Shown: positions 34,294-44,248, counted from the first letter of the stretch. The stretch is DNA of 64,000 nucleotides from Sinomicrobium soli (GCF_003285545.1 NZ_QLNV01000002.1:124001-188000); one strand, 5' to 3'. Program-made: numbers and translations. The notes: generated from the sequence alone by a model not told the origin.

Positions 34294-36702
34294 ATGGAAT
34301 ATACCCTGATACGAAAAACGATTGTTGTTTTCACAGTTTCCCTCCTCCTTATCGCCTGCGGTGCCCCGGAGCAACGTACAGGCAGACTCACCTCCCATAT
34401 TCCGGAAACCGCTTCCGTCATCGTAAAAATACCCAATCCCCAGGCCTTCTTCAACAGCCTTAAAAACAATGATTTCCTCAAAGACAATACCCTGCTGCCC
34501 CCCGGACTATCACGGAAACTGGAAACATTGAAAATACTCGAAAGCAACAGTGAAGCCCTGTTGTGTATCCGGCAGGAAGCAGACAGTATTTACGATTATG
34601 TCTACCTGTCCCGCGACGTCCTTCCCGATTCCATTCCGGGATGGGAAGTCAAAACCTCGTCCCGCAACGGCGTTTCTTTCCGGGAACTCACCTCAAAAGA
34701 CAAACATTTTTTCAGTGCGGTTACAGACAGTGTGTCCATAATATCATCATCCGGAAAACTGATGGAAGAAAGCCTCCTGCCCCGGGATAACGCCCCGGAA
34801 AGTTTTCAGAAAATATTTGCCCTGTCCGAAGGCAACACCCAGGCCGCCCTGTTCCTGAAAAATGACGGGTTCAATCCGGGAAACCCCCTCCTGGCCGTAA
34901 CGGACACCGTTCCGCAGCCCGTGGCATGGACCATGTACGACCTGGCCCTCTCACCGGGGGAATTGCTACTGTCGGGGATCGTCCCGGAAACGGATTCACT
35001 GGCCCCCGGAGAAGTCCCGCCACTGCTGAGGCGTTCACCCGAGATCACCCCTTCGGCATTCAGGGGCATGGTATCGCTCACCCCCCGGAACTTTTCAGGC
35101 AACCGGGATTCGCTTTCTCCAGAAATAAAGGAACTCCTGGCCATCACCGACGAAATAGGCCTTATATTTACGGAAAACTACGACGCTGCCGCCTTTCACA
35201 CTTTCGATACGGAAATGGCGGAAAATGCTTTCTCTTCCTCTGCAGTACTGCACAGTACCTTCAGGGACCACGACATATACCAGATAAGTCCGATAGCGCC
35301 TTTTGAAGAAACCCTCCCCCCTTTCGGCCGGGGAAAAACCGCAGCGTTCTACACCACGCTGAACGATTTCCTTATCCTTTCGGAACACCCGGAAGCACTG
35401 ACCGACCTGATAAGCCACTACCAGAATAAATCCACACTGTCTGCCCGTAACTTTTTTCAGCAGATATCCGCCAGCCTCCCCGACGCCTCCTCCACGCTCG
35501 CCGTGGCCTCGGATACCAGGTTCAAGGAATTGCTGTTCGGCAGGGTCGTATCCCGCAATACCCCGGAAATGTCATTTACCGAAACGGAAGCCTTTCCCTA
35601 CCTGGTCATCCAGGGACTGGACGATCACCGTTTCACTCATACCAATATCCTGCTCCGGAAACCGGGAAGCAGTATCACCACGCAAGGGATCTCGGAAAAA
35701 TTCAACATCGCCCTGGATGCAGACATCGCCCTGCCGCCCCGGTGGGTGACCAACCACCTCAACAAACAGAACGAGATCGTCGTTCAGGATGTAGAACACA
35801 ACCTCTACCTCATATCCGGGGAAGGCAAGGTGTTGTGGAAAAAGAAACTGGGCGGTCCGGTCCTGGGCGGTATCAGCCAGGTAGACCTTTTCGGGAACGG
35901 AAAACTGCAACTGGCCTTTGCGCTGTCGGACGGGATATATATCGTAGACCGCAACGGAAACGACGTAGCCCCTTTTCCGGTTAAGGTAGACCATCCCATC
36001 ACCAGGGGGCTGGCGGTCTTTGACTACGACCGGAACAAAAAATACCGGTTTTTCATTACACAGAACAATACCCTGGTCCCTTTTGATTCCGGGGGAAAAC
36101 GCGTCAACGGTTTCGTTTTCGGAGGAACGGGTTCCGCCATTATCAATCCGCCCCGCCATATCAGGGTCGGAAGGCGCGACTATATTGTAATCCAGGAAGA
36201 AAACGGCACCCTTCACCTGCTGCACCGCACCGGGCGTACCCGGGTGAAGGTGAACGGCAAAATAGACTTTTCCGGTAATGAGGTGTTCCTGTATGAAGAC
36301 AAGTTTACCACCACCAATACATCCGGCGACCTCATACAGGTTGACGAACAGGGAAGGCTTAACAAGATCTCACTCGGGCTCGCCGGGGAACACGGAATAT
36401 ACGCTACTTCCAGAACACTCGCCACCATGTCTGACAATCTCTTTACGGTAAAACAGAACAAACACGAACTGGACTACGGTATTTACACCACCCCCGAAAT
36501 TTTTTATATCAACAACAAAATATATGTGGGGCTCACCGATATGCAGGTCAAAAAAGTCTATATCTTTGACAGCAATGCGCAACTGCTGGGCAACAGCCCT
36601 GTTTACGGCGCCTCCGCCATTGACCTCAGGGAAGGCAGCAACGGGGGGCTGGAATTTGTTACCCAGGGCGAAAAAGACAAGATCATCGTATATCAGATGT
36701 AA
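34294..36702 (+). CDS. Large lipoprotein with C-terminal propeller-like repeats
   Basis: The 802-residue protein has a signal with lipobox LLLIAC (about Cys22). The N-terminal half (to about residue 460) has the shape of DUF3352-like proteins (IPETASVIVKIPNPQAFFNSL at the start, later FFQQISASLPDASSTLAVA). The C-terminal 330 residues carry blade-like repeats, for example VVQDVEHNLYLISGEGKVLWKKKLGG, AFALSDGIYIVDRNGND, FITQNNTLVPFDSGGK, YIVIQEENGTLHLLHRTG and KKVYIFDSNAQLLGNSPVYG, as in PQQ- or FG-GAP-type propellers. I do not know the function. The alpha/beta hydrolase gene starts 14 bases later, so the two are probably cotranscribed. Confidence 0.7.
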   Translation: MEYTLIRKTIVVFTVSLLLIACGAPEQRTGRLTSHIPETASVIVKIPNPQAFFNSLKNNDFLKDNTLLPPGLSRKLETLKILESNSEALLCIRQEADSIYDYVYLSRDVLPDSIPGWEVKTSSRNGVSFRELTSKDKHFFSAVTDSVSIISSSGKLMEESLLPRDNAPESFQKIFALSEGNTQAALFLKNDGFNPGNPLLAVTDTVPQPVAWTMYDLALSPGELLLSGIVPETDSLAPGEVPPLLRRSPEITPSAFRGMVSLTPRNFSGNRDSLSPEIKELLAITDEIGLIFTENYDAAAFHTFDTEMAENAFSSSAVLHSTFRDHDIYQISPIAPFEETLPPFGRGKTAAFYTTLNDFLILSEHPEALTDLISHYQNKSTLSARNFFQQISASLPDASSTLAVASDTRFKELLFGRVVSRNTPEMSFTETEAFPYLVIQGLDDHRFTHTNILLRKPGSSITTQGISEKFNIALDADIALPPRWVTNHLNKQNEIVVQDVEHNLYLISGEGKVLWKKKLGGPVLGGISQVDLFGNGKLQLAFALSDGIYIVDRNGNDVAPFPVKVDHPITRGLAVFDYDRNKKYRFFITQNNTLVPFDSGGKRVNGFVFGGTGSAIINPPRHIRVGRRDYIVIQEENGTLHLLHRTGRTRVKVNGKIDFSGNEVFLYEDKFTTTNTSGDLIQVDEQGRLNKISLGLAGEHGIYATSRTLATMSDNLFTVKQNKHELDYGIYTTPEIFYINNKIYVGLTDMQVKKVYIFDSNAQLLGNSPVYGASAIDLREGSNGGLEFVTQGEKDKIIVYQM

Positions 36703-36716
36703 TAAAGACAACACCA

Positions 36717-37487
36717 ATGCAACACCTTCATTCAAAAATACTCGGCCAGGGAGCCCCCCTGATCATTCTGCACGGATTTCTCGGAATGTCTGACAACTGG
36801 AAAACCCTGGGTAGCCGGTATGCGGAAGACGGTTTTGAAGTACACCTTGTCGACCAGCGGAACCACGGCCGCAGTTTCCACTCCGGCAATTTTTCATACG
36901 ACCTGCTGGCGGAGGACCTGAAAAACTACTGTGAAGAAAAGAAATTATCCTCCGTAAACATCATAGGCCATTCGATGGGGGGCAAAACCGCCATGCTGTT
37001 TGCTACGCGCTACCCCGGGATGACAGAAAAACTCGTTGTCGTGGATATCTCCCCGAAATATTATCCCGTACACCATCAGACCATTCTCAACGGACTGCTT
37101 TCGATCGATTTCGGGGTCACCGGGACCCGCAAGGAAGCCGATGAGCAACTGGCCCGATACGTCCCGGAAAACGGGGTACGTCAATTCCTGTTGAAAAACA
37201 TATACCGCAAAGACAGGGACGAACTCGGGTTCCGCTTTAACCTCACGGCCCTGAACGACCGTATAGAGGAAATAGGCCGGGCACTTCCCGACGACGCCGT
37301 CTACAACGGCAACACCCTCTTTATAAAAGGAGAAAATTCGGAATACATCACTCCTCAGGATGAAGCGCTCATTCAAAAGCACTTCCCGAAAGCCGGGATC
37401 TCGGTAATCCCCGGGGCAGGCCACTGGATACAGGCCGAACAACCCGCATTGTTTTTCTCCGTCTCTTCAGAATTCCTGAAACGTTAA
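36717..37487 (+). CDS. Alpha/beta-fold hydrolase (YbfF-like esterase)
   Basis: The 256-residue protein has the oxyanion-hole motif LHGFLG (residues 18-23), DQRNHGRS typical of the YbfF/ABHD11 branch, the nucleophile elbow GHSMGG (Ser86), an acidic residue in the LFIKGENS region and the catalytic histidine in GAGHWIQAEQP near residue 240. These enzymes are cytosolic esterases or thioesterases of short-chain substrates. There is no signal peptide. It is close behind the 802-residue lipoprotein gene. Confidence 0.88.
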   Translation: MQHLHSKILGQGAPLIILHGFLGMSDNWKTLGSRYAEDGFEVHLVDQRNHGRSFHSGNFSYDLLAEDLKNYCEEKKLSSVNIIGHSMGGKTAMLFATRYPGMTEKLVVVDISPKYYPVHHQTILNGLLSIDFGVTGTRKEADEQLARYVPENGVRQFLLKNIYRKDRDELGFRFNLTALNDRIEEIGRALPDDAVYNGNTLFIKGENSEYITPQDEALIQKHFPKAGISVIPGAGHWIQAEQPALFFSVSSEFLKR

Positions 37488-37503
37488 ATTTTGAAATAAA
37501 TTT

Positions 37504-37517
37504 ACTATGCATGCATA
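37504..37517. promoter_or_regulatory. Palindromic motif ACTATGCATGCATA upstream of the FadL-type gene
   Basis: TATGCATGCATA is a perfect 12-bp palindrome. The same 14 bases, ACTATGCATGCATA, occur again at 46448-46461 before the dienoyl-CoA reductase-like gene. Two genes of fatty-acid metabolism sharing it suggests an operator, probably of a TetR- or MarR-type repressor. Confidence 0.55.
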
Positions 37518-37671
37518 ATTTTATGCTCTAAAAATTGCATATTTCATAATTTATAACAAAATTTGTTAATACCGTTACGTATACCATACCCGTATTGCCC
37601 CTTCCCTACCCCCGAAATACGGCATCCCGGGTATTCGCGAATGTCTGCAGAACATAAAACAGATAAAAACA

Positions 37672-38919
37672 ATGATGAAACGAACCTACATTTCAGTGAT
37701 GGCGGTACTGATCACAGCCTGTGCCTATGCAGGAGGTTATCGTGTCGCCCTGCAAGGCCAGAAGCAGCTTGCCATGGGACATACTGGGGTCGCCGTGATC
37801 AACAGTGCGGAATCCGTATTCTTTAATCCGGGCGGAATTTCCTTCCTGGAAAAAAAAGTAACCATAAGTGCAGGGGTAAGCCCGGTAATCAGTAACATCC
37901 ATCTTCAGAACAGCCGGTACGGATGGAGTGAAAAAGCCGACAACCCGGTAGCGACACCGTTTAACGTATATGCAGCCGTAAAGATCAACGATTGGATGAG
38001 CGCAGGTATAGCCGTATACACCCCTTACGGTAGCGGGGTGGAATATCCCAAAGACTGGGAAGGGTCTCACCTGATCAACAATATAGAACTGCAATCCATC
38101 TATATACAGCCCACGGTCTCCTTCAGGATCAACGACAAGCTCAGTATCGGAGGGGGCCCCATCCTCGCTATCGGAAGTGCCAACTTTAACCGTAACATAG
38201 ACCGGACCACCACCAATGCGGAAGGAGAACGGGCCAATGTAACCATAGACGACAGCGGCGTTACCGCCTGGGGCTATTCCCTCGGGCTGGCCTTCCGCGC
38301 TACGGACGACCTTACCCTGGGGGTGAGTTACAAGTCGGAAATGAAAATGAAAGCCAAAGACGGCAAGGCCGAATTCAGGAACCTCCCTTCCACCGCCCTG
38401 GGAGATTTTGACAATACCACCTTCAATGCCACCCTGCCGCTCCCGGCAGAACTCGCTGTGGGTGCATCGTATACCATAGACGAAAAGTGGATGGTGGCCT
38501 TCGATTACAACAGGGTGTACTGGGATGCCTATGAATCGCTCGATGTCTTTTTCAGCAACGGGCAGGAATCCCACAACCCCAGGAACTACAAGAATTCGTC
38601 CGTATACCGTTTCGGCCTGCAGTATATCGCCAGCGAGAGATTTACGCTCAGGGGAGGATATTACTACGATGAATCTCCCGTACAGCCGGGTTACTTTGCC
38701 CCGGAGACCCCGCGTAACGATTCCAACAACTTTACTGGGGGGCTTACCGTAAACATCTCCGAACGCTTTGCCATTGACGCTGCCTTTCTGTATATCCATT
38801 TCGACGAAGTGGATGCCACATACGATCATTACCAGGAAAACGGACAGAACGTTCCTTTCGGGGGAACCTATAAGAACAATGCCTTTGTGCCGAGCATCGG
38901 GGTTTCTTATGCCTTTTAG
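37672..38919 (+). CDS. OmpP1/FadL-family outer membrane transporter
   Basis: The 415-residue protein has a signal peptide (cleavage after about CAYA, residue 20), followed by GGYRVALQGQKQLAMGHTGVAVINSAESVFFNPGGISFL. This is the FadL/OmpP1 N-terminal hatch region with the NPA-like NPGG motif. Repeated amphipathic strands and an aromatic end (PSIGVSYAF) indicate a beta-barrel. Family members let long-chain fatty acids or other hydrophobic compounds cross the outer membrane. Two adjacent ATG codons (37672 and 37675) are equally likely starts. It is followed 73 bases later by an SGNH hydrolase lipoprotein, a pairing I know from other Bacteroidota. Confidence 0.88.
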   Translation: MMKRTYISVMAVLITACAYAGGYRVALQGQKQLAMGHTGVAVINSAESVFFNPGGISFLEKKVTISAGVSPVISNIHLQNSRYGWSEKADNPVATPFNVYAAVKINDWMSAGIAVYTPYGSGVEYPKDWEGSHLINNIELQSIYIQPTVSFRINDKLSIGGGPILAIGSANFNRNIDRTTTNAEGERANVTIDDSGVTAWGYSLGLAFRATDDLTLGVSYKSEMKMKAKDGKAEFRNLPSTALGDFDNTTFNATLPLPAELAVGASYTIDEKWMVAFDYNRVYWDAYESLDVFFSNGQESHNPRNYKNSSVYRFGLQYIASERFTLRGGYYYDESPVQPGYFAPETPRNDSNNFTGGLTVNISERFAIDAAFLYIHFDEVDATYDHYQENGQNVPFGGTYKNNAFVPSIGVSYAF

Positions 38920-38992
38920 AACAACGACATAGCTGGAAGCTGGAAATCGGAAGTAAATATACTTCGGACTTCAATCCTCAAAAACAAACAAT

Positions 38993-40474
38993 ATGAAAAA
39001 CAATATAACATTCCTGATATTTTCGGCCCTGGCGCTGGTAGCCTGCGAGCCCGAATTTGACAAGTCGGTAGACGATGCCGGGTTTTACTCCGCGGGAGAA
39101 GCTGATTTTTCCAATTATATAGCACTGGGAAATTCGCTTACTGCGGGGTATGCGGATGATGCCCTCTACCTACAGGGGCAGGAGAACTCCTATCCCAATA
39201 TCATGGCCATGCAATTTGCTCATGCGGGGGGCGGTGATTTTGTACAGCCCCTGGTCGATGACAATACGGGAGGGCTGCTTGCCGGAGGCACTAAAATTGC
39301 CGAGCCCAGGATGATACTGGCTTTTGAAGGCGAAAACCCTTCCCCCGTGATCCTGGACCGCGAACCGACCACGGATATTACAAACCATATCGGGGAGCCT
39401 GTGAACAATATGGGAGTTCCCGGAGCCAAGATATATCACCTGGTTGCCGAAGGTTACGGCAATATCTCCGGGGTCGGCACTACGGCAAATCCGTATTTCG
39501 TCCGTTTCGCATCTTCGGCCGAAACTTCTGTCATTGCAGATGCCGCCGCACAGGACCCTACATTTTTCTCCTTGTGGATAGGCAACAACGACATTCTGAG
39601 CTATGCCACTTCGGGAGGGGTCGGGGAAGACCGCACGGGCAATACCAACCTTCAGGAATACGGGAGTAACGACATTACCGACCCCAATGTTTTTGCAGCG
39701 GTATACAAGCAGATGCTGGATGCCCTTACTGCCAACGGGGCCAAAGGTGCCGTGGCCAATATTCCGGATGTGACTTCCATCCCCTTCTTTACCACAGTTC
39801 CCTATGCTCCCGTTCCTCTCGGGGAGGCTGAAGCGGCACAGCTCAACCAGGGATATGCTGAATACAACCAGGGCGTAATGCTGCTCGCCGGTTTCGGCCT
39901 GGTTTCACAGGAAGAGGCCGAGAGAAGACAGATCAGTTTCCAGACCGGGCAAAACCCGGTAGTCATCATTGATGAAGACCTTACCCCGCTTTCCAATCCC
40001 CGCACGGGGGAAGAGATCCCCAGTCTCCGGCAAACCACCCCGGAAGACCTCATCGTACTCCGGGCCAGCAGTTTTATAGGAACCACTGTGGGTGACGACC
40101 CGCAACAGGTAAACGGCGTTTCCGTTCCGCTGGACGACCAATGGGTGCTGACCCCTGAAGAACAGGAACTGGTAAGCAATGCCCAGACACAGTACAATGC
40201 CACCATAAAAGCACTTGCCGGGGAATACGAACTGGCCTTTATAGATGCACAGGCCATGATGCAGCAGGTGGCAGACGGCGGCATCCCCTTCGACGGTGGA
40301 GTGCTCACCAGCGTATACGCTACCGGAAAGGCGTTCTCCCTCGACGGTGTGCATCCTACGGCCAAGGGATACGCCATGGTGGCCAACGCCTTTATCGATG
40401 CCATAAACGACCGGTACCAGGCTACCGTGCCCGGGATCAACCCGGGGGCATATCCTGATGTGTTTGTGAAATAG
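38993..40474 (+). CDS. SGNH/GDSL-type hydrolase lipoprotein
   Basis: The 493-residue protein has lipobox ALVAC (Cys18). The nucleophile block reads IALGNSLTAGYADD, so the usual GDS is GNS (Ser48). Later blocks are GNNDILSYA (the N block) and DGVHPTAKGYAMVANA near the C-terminus (the DxxH block). It is longer than typical SGNH lipases because of insertions in the middle. It is likely an esterase or lipase on the outer membrane. With the FadL-type channel just upstream, release and uptake of fatty acids is a reasonable joint role. It converges with the VanX-type gene. Confidence 0.88.
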   Translation: MKNNITFLIFSALALVACEPEFDKSVDDAGFYSAGEADFSNYIALGNSLTAGYADDALYLQGQENSYPNIMAMQFAHAGGGDFVQPLVDDNTGGLLAGGTKIAEPRMILAFEGENPSPVILDREPTTDITNHIGEPVNNMGVPGAKIYHLVAEGYGNISGVGTTANPYFVRFASSAETSVIADAAAQDPTFFSLWIGNNDILSYATSGGVGEDRTGNTNLQEYGSNDITDPNVFAAVYKQMLDALTANGAKGAVANIPDVTSIPFFTTVPYAPVPLGEAEAAQLNQGYAEYNQGVMLLAGFGLVSQEEAERRQISFQTGQNPVVIIDEDLTPLSNPRTGEEIPSLRQTTPEDLIVLRASSFIGTTVGDDPQQVNGVSVPLDDQWVLTPEEQELVSNAQTQYNATIKALAGEYELAFIDAQAMMQQVADGGIPFDGGVLTSVYATGKAFSLDGVHPTAKGYAMVANAFIDAINDRYQATVPGINPGAYPDVFVK

Positions 40475-40483
40475 GCTATTCCG

Positions 40484-41221
40484 CTATTCGCAGTCCCAGC
40501 GGAAATTGGCTACCCTCGCATTGGACGCATCCGACAGGTTGTAATGCCACCACTCGGTACGGATAGACCAGAAACCGTGCTTTTCCATTGTGTTTTTCAG
40601 CAATCTCCTGTTAGACAGCACTACTTCCGGAAGACCGGTATAATCGTGATGGGCTTCTTTTCCGAAAAAATCGAAGCCCGTCCCCATATCGAGTTCGTTC
40701 CCGTCCTGGTCTACCAGGGTGATATCTACGGCACCTCCCTTATTGTGAATGGAGCCTTTGGCCGGATCGGCCACATACTGCGGATTGGATACGATCTTCC
40801 ACATTTTTTTCTGAACGTCCAGGGGGCGGTAGCAATCAAAGAACTTGATCCGGTACCCCTCCTTTAAAAATGCCTTATTGGCCGCGATCAATGCCCGGGC
40901 CGTCACAGCCCTTACATAGCATTCGGCACAATCGTATACCTTGCTCTTTAAAAAATTGTCTTCGGTGGCATACTTCATATCGTATACAAAATCCGCACTG
41001 TAATCCCGGAGCCTCACAAAAGTACTGTCGGCTACACCGTCCAGCGACAGCAATTCCGGGGTTTCCTTGTTTTCCGGTGTTCCGGCAACGGTGTCCCTTA
41101 CGGTGCTCACCGTATCCCCGGACTGTCCTGGCTGTTCCCGGGCAGCTCCCTTCCGGTCCTGCCCCTGCCGGCATGACATCATACCAAGCACGGCGATAAG
41201 AGGTATTATAAAATGCTTCAT
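40484..41221 (-). CDS. VanX-type D-alanyl-D-alanine dipeptidase lipoprotein
   Basis: The 245-residue protein has lipobox LGMMSC (Cys17), a low-complexity linker, and an M15D peptidase domain with the zinc-binding SIHNKGGAVD (SxHxxGxxxD motif) and EWWHY near the end (the ExxWH-type motif). VanX-like dipeptidases hydrolyse D-Ala-D-Ala. Outside glycopeptide-resistance clusters they salvage peptidoglycan dipeptides. No vanA, vanH or vanS neighbours are present, so resistance is not indicated. The lipoprotein signal puts it in the periplasm. Confidence 0.9.
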   Translation of the reverse strand: MKHFIIPLIAVLGMMSCRQGQDRKGAAREQPGQSGDTVSTVRDTVAGTPENKETPELLSLDGVADSTFVRLRDYSADFVYDMKYATEDNFLKSKVYDCAECYVRAVTARALIAANKAFLKEGYRIKFFDCYRPLDVQKKMWKIVSNPQYVADPAKGSIHNKGGAVDITLVDQDGNELDMGTGFDFFGKEAHHDYTGLPEVVLSNRRLLKNTMEKHGFWSIRTEWWHYNLSDASNARVANFRWDCE

Positions 41222-41365
41222 CCCACAAACTTATAAGTATTTTTTTGAATGATCACTATTTGTTTTTAGTTCTTAGTTGGTAGTTCGTAGTTTGGATTTT
41301 TAACAAATTGGTAATGTACTGATTGTAAAATTATCTCATAAACCTAAGCTGGATTATCCAGGTTA

Positions 41366-41416
41366 TATTCTAAAAAATACGCCTCATATTTAGATTGTAT
41401 TCTAAAAAATACGCCT
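41366..41416. repeat. Two 19-bp direct repeats, 32-bp period
   Basis: TATTCTAAAAAATACGCCT occurs at 41366-41384 and identically at 41398-41416. It is AT-rich and lies between the VanX-type gene and udk. Confidence 0.8.
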
Positions 41417-41487
41417 ATTTTTATGATTTATAATCTGCCAAATGCGAATGTTTATGACTTCCCAGTGTACTATAATCGGTAAAAAGC

Positions 41488-41520
41488 AGATACCGCTACG
41501 CTTCGGTCTGAATGACAGGA
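41488..41520. repeat. Dispersed-repeat-like intergenic element
   Basis: The segment contains CGCTACGCTTCGGTCTGAAT and then GACAGG. Its reverse complement is of the TCATTCxGACCGAAGCG kind that is scattered between genes in many bacterial genomes. Only one copy is seen in this window, so its repeat status rests on general knowledge. Confidence 0.4.
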
Positions 41521-41717
41521 CTGCCACCACGTCCTGAATGTCTGTGACACTGCAAATGCCCTGCGAACGTCTTCGACTTCGCAGTTTTTAATGTGATTGA
41601 GGTTCCGATATGCCAATCCCCTCCCGAAGGGGAAGACAAAACCATATTCCGGACAGCTCCGTTTGTTTTTTATGCTTACAAAGCAGGTTGATAAACTGCG
41701 AATTTCCAAACTTTCGT

Positions 41718-41725
41718 TAAATTTG
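41718..41725 (+). promoter_or_regulatory. -7 promoter element of udk
   Basis: TAAATTTG is an exact TAnnTTTG match 18 bases before the ATG at 41744. It also argues against earlier in-frame starts at 41597 and 41672. Confidence 0.55.
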
Positions 41726-41743
41726 CCCCCAAAATACCTGTTC

Positions 41744-42352
41744 ATGCTAATCATCGGAATCGCCGGCGGCACAGGCTGTGGCAAAACCACGGTTGTAAAC
41801 CAGATCATAAATGAGTTACCCGAAAATGAAGTGGGGGTCATTTCCCAGGATTCCTATTACCGGGACCTCTCCCATCTCTCCCATGAGGAGCGTATCAAGA
41901 TCAATTTCGACCATCCCAGGGCCATAGATTTCGACCTGCTGGTCAACCATCTCGGGGCATTGAAACAGGGAAAGGACATCCATCAGCCGGTGTATTCCTT
42001 CGTAGAACACAACAGAACAAAAGACACCATACGCACCAGCCCCAGGAAGGTCATGATCGTCGAGGGCATTCTCATCATGACCCACAGCCCGCTAAGGGAA
42101 ATGTTTGATATCAAGATCTATGTCCACGCCGATTCCGACGAAAGACTGATCAGAAGATTAAAAAGGGACATACACGAGCGGGGGAGAGACCTGGACGAAG
42201 TACTGCACAGGTACCAGACCACGCTGAAGCCCATGCACCAGCAGTTTATTGAACCCACCAAGGAATTTGCCGATATTATCATCCCCAACAACAAATACAA
42301 TACGGTAGCCGTGGATATCGTCAGAACCATTATCAACGAGAAACTGGCCTGA
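41744..42352 (+). CDS. udk: Uridine kinase
   Basis: The 202-residue protein has a P-loop GGTGCGKTT (residues 8-16), DSYYRDLSHL, NFDHPRAIDFDLLVNHL, PVYSFVEHNRT and IVEGILI, all in the order found in uridine kinases. It phosphorylates uridine and cytidine in pyrimidine salvage. The listed frame extends 49 codons upstream, but the -7 box at 41718 and the lack of homology there point to the ATG at 41744. The udk-divIC-mutA-mutB order is one I know from flavobacteria. Confidence 0.95.
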   Translation: MLIIGIAGGTGCGKTTVVNQIINELPENEVGVISQDSYYRDLSHLSHEERIKINFDHPRAIDFDLLVNHLGALKQGKDIHQPVYSFVEHNRTKDTIRTSPRKVMIVEGILIMTHSPLREMFDIKIYVHADSDERLIRRLKRDIHERGRDLDEVLHRYQTTLKPMHQQFIEPTKEFADIIIPNNKYNTVAVDIVRTIINEKLA

Positions 42353-42441
42353 AAAACCCGGAAACAGTATAAACTACCTCCGAAAATACGTATTTTAGCA
42401 AACGTGTAACCTGCAACTTGTAATCTGATCCGAAGGTGAGC

Positions 42442-42777
42442 ATGAACTTTTTAAACAAAATAAGACAAAACAGGTGGATGGCCTTTTTCGGGAACATCTA
42501 TGTCATCATACTCACTGTTTTTGCCGTATGGATGATCTTTTTTGATACCAATTCCCTGCTCACGCACCGGGAGCTGGAAAAGGAGATCGACAAACTCCGG
42601 AAACAGAAAGATTATCTCCAAAAGGAAATAGAACAGGACAAGGCCATTATACGGAACCTCAGGGATGACAATAATATAGAGAAATTTGCCCGTGAGGAAT
42701 ATTTCTTTAAAAAGGAAGAAGAAGAGATCTATATCATAGAAAAGGACAGTACACAAAAGAAAGAGGACCGGGATTGA
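42442..42777 (+). CDS. Septum formation initiator family protein (DivIC/FtsB-like)
   Basis: The protein is about 111 residues from the ATG at 42442; a GTG two codons earlier is also possible. It has a single membrane helix (about residues 16-35), a leucine-rich coiled coil (HRELEKEIDKLRKQKDYLQKEIEQDKAIIRNLRDD) and the short conserved end IEKFAREEYFFKKEEEEIYII. This is the layout of DivIC/FtsB, bitopic proteins that link the divisome to septal peptidoglycan synthesis. Confidence 0.88.
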   Translation: MNFLNKIRQNRWMAFFGNIYVIILTVFAVWMIFFDTNSLLTHRELEKEIDKLRKQKDYLQKEIEQDKAIIRNLRDDNNIEKFAREEYFFKKEEEEIYIIEKDSTQKKEDRD

Positions 42778-42847
42778 CGTCCTTTACCGTCTGAAAAATA
42801 CCTCCCGGGCCTCACACGACCATTAACCGCTAAAAACCCGTACGGAC

Positions 42848-44248
42848 ATGGACCAGCACCTGTTTGACGAGTTTCCCTGGGTTTCCGCCAAAATGTGGAA
42901 ACAGAAGATACAGTTCGATCTGCAGGGCGACGATTACAATACCCTGATCGGGAAAACCGCAGAAGGCATCAACATCAAACCCTTCTACCACGCCGACGAC
43001 CTGCCCGGACCGCTGCCCGGCATTACACCGGGGCAACCCTGGCAGATCTGCCAGAAAATATATGCCGGTAACGAAAAGGCAGCCAACAAAAAAGCGCTCA
43101 GGGCCCTGGAAAACGGTGCCGAAAGCCTCTGGTTTGTCATTCCGCGGGAGGATACCGATATCTCCCTGCTTCTGCGTGATATCGACAGGGAGCGGACAAC
43201 ACTTCACCTGGAACCGGAGTTTCTTTCCGCCTCATTTCCCGGAATTGCCGGGAAAGGCTCCGGCATATACCTGCACAACGACAGCATAGGCCGCCTCGCC
43301 CGGAGCGGTAACTGGTATTACAACCTGGGAAAGGATTTTGAGATCCTGTCCGCAACGGCAGGCCACTCTGAAAAAGCCTCTTTACTTTCGGTCGATGCCG
43401 CCCTATACCACAATGCAGGAGCTACCGCAGCACAACAGCTGGCCTATGCCCTGGCCCATGCCAACGAATACCTCAATACCTTACAGCATTCCGACGCCCT
43501 GAAAACGCATCAATTCCTGTTCAGGGTAGCCCTCGGACCTGATTATTTCCTTGAGATCGCAAAACTCAGGGCATGGCGGATACTCTGGAAAACCCTTGCC
43601 TCCGAATACAACGCCCGGGCAGACTGCCATATTCTCGCTTTTCCCGGCACGCGGAACAAGACCCTGTACGATTACAATGTAAACATGCTCCGCACCACCA
43701 CCGAATGTATGAGTGCAGTACTCGGGGGAGCAGATACCATATGCAACCTGCCTTACGACAGTATATACCACAAAGACAATGAATTCGCAGAACGCATAGC
43801 GAGAAACCAGCTGCTCATCCTCAAACACGAAAGTTATATGGGTGAAGTGCTCAATCCCGCAGACGGCACTTATTATATAGAGGAACTCACCCTGCAGCTG
43901 GCCGGAAAAGCCCTGGATATCTTTAAACAGATAGAAGCAGGTGGCGGTTTCCTGAAACAGCTGAAAGACCATGTTATCCAGAAAAAGATACGGGAAAGTG
44001 CCGCAGAAGAACAAAAAGCCTTTGACGAAGGCCGGAAAATCCTGGTCGGTACCAACAAATACCCCAACCCGGACGACCGTATGAAAGACGAACTGGAGTT
44101 GTTCCCTTTCACAAAAACCAACCGGAGAAAGACCCTGATAGCCCCCGTCGCAGAACGACGGCTGTCAGAAAAAACAGAACAGGAACGACTGCAGACCGAA
44201 AACCCCGCCTCGCCGTCACCACAACAAACCGGATCAGACCGATCATGA
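42848..44248 (+). CDS. mutA: Methylmalonyl-CoA mutase small subunit
   Basis: The 466-residue protein resembles the catalytic barrel of the mutase but lacks the cobalamin-binding domain, as the small (beta) subunit of the heterodimer does. [11 protein letters not shown] near residue 45, [29 protein letters not shown] and the later [32 protein letters not shown] match this family. It ends with a polar tail and overlaps the large-subunit start by ATGA, so the two are coupled. The complex interconverts (R)-methylmalonyl-CoA and succinyl-CoA in propionate metabolism. Confidence 0.93.
   Translation: MDQHLFDEFPWVSAKMWKQKIQFDLQGDDYNTLIGKTAEGINIKPFYHADDLPGPLPGITPGQPWQICQKIYAGNEKAANKKALRALENGAESLWFVIPREDTDISLLLRDIDRERTTLHLEPEFLSASFPGIAGKGSGIYLHNDSIGRLARSGNWYYNLGKDFEILSATAGHSEKASLLSVDAALYHNAGATAAQQLAYALAHANEYLNTLQHSDALKTHQFLFRVALGPDYFLEIAKLRAWRILWKTLASEYNARADCHILAFPGTRNKTLYDYNVNMLRTTTECMSAVLGGADTICNLPYDSIYHKDNEFAERIARNQLLILKHESYMGEVLNPADGTYYIEELTLQLAGKALDIFKQIEAGGGFLKQLKDHVIQKKIRESAAEEQKAFDEGRKILVGTNKYPNPDDRMKDELELFPFTKTNRRKTLIAPVAERRLSEKTEQERLQTENPASPSPQQTGSDRS

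Larger units (their letters stand above)
41222..41743. other. Intergenic region with short repeats
   Basis: This 522-base stretch has no gene I recognise. It holds a 19-bp direct repeat (41366-41416) and a dispersed-repeat-like piece (41488-41520). It also carries the promoter of udk (41718-41725). A minus-strand frame across 41470-41841 is a shadow of udk and of the repeat. Confidence 0.6.

Noticed and set aside
40484-41221. Glycopeptide-resistance locus suggested by the VanX-type dipeptidase
   Set aside because: There is no ligase, dehydrogenase or sensor gene beside it; a lipoprotein dipeptidase alone indicates peptidoglycan turnover.
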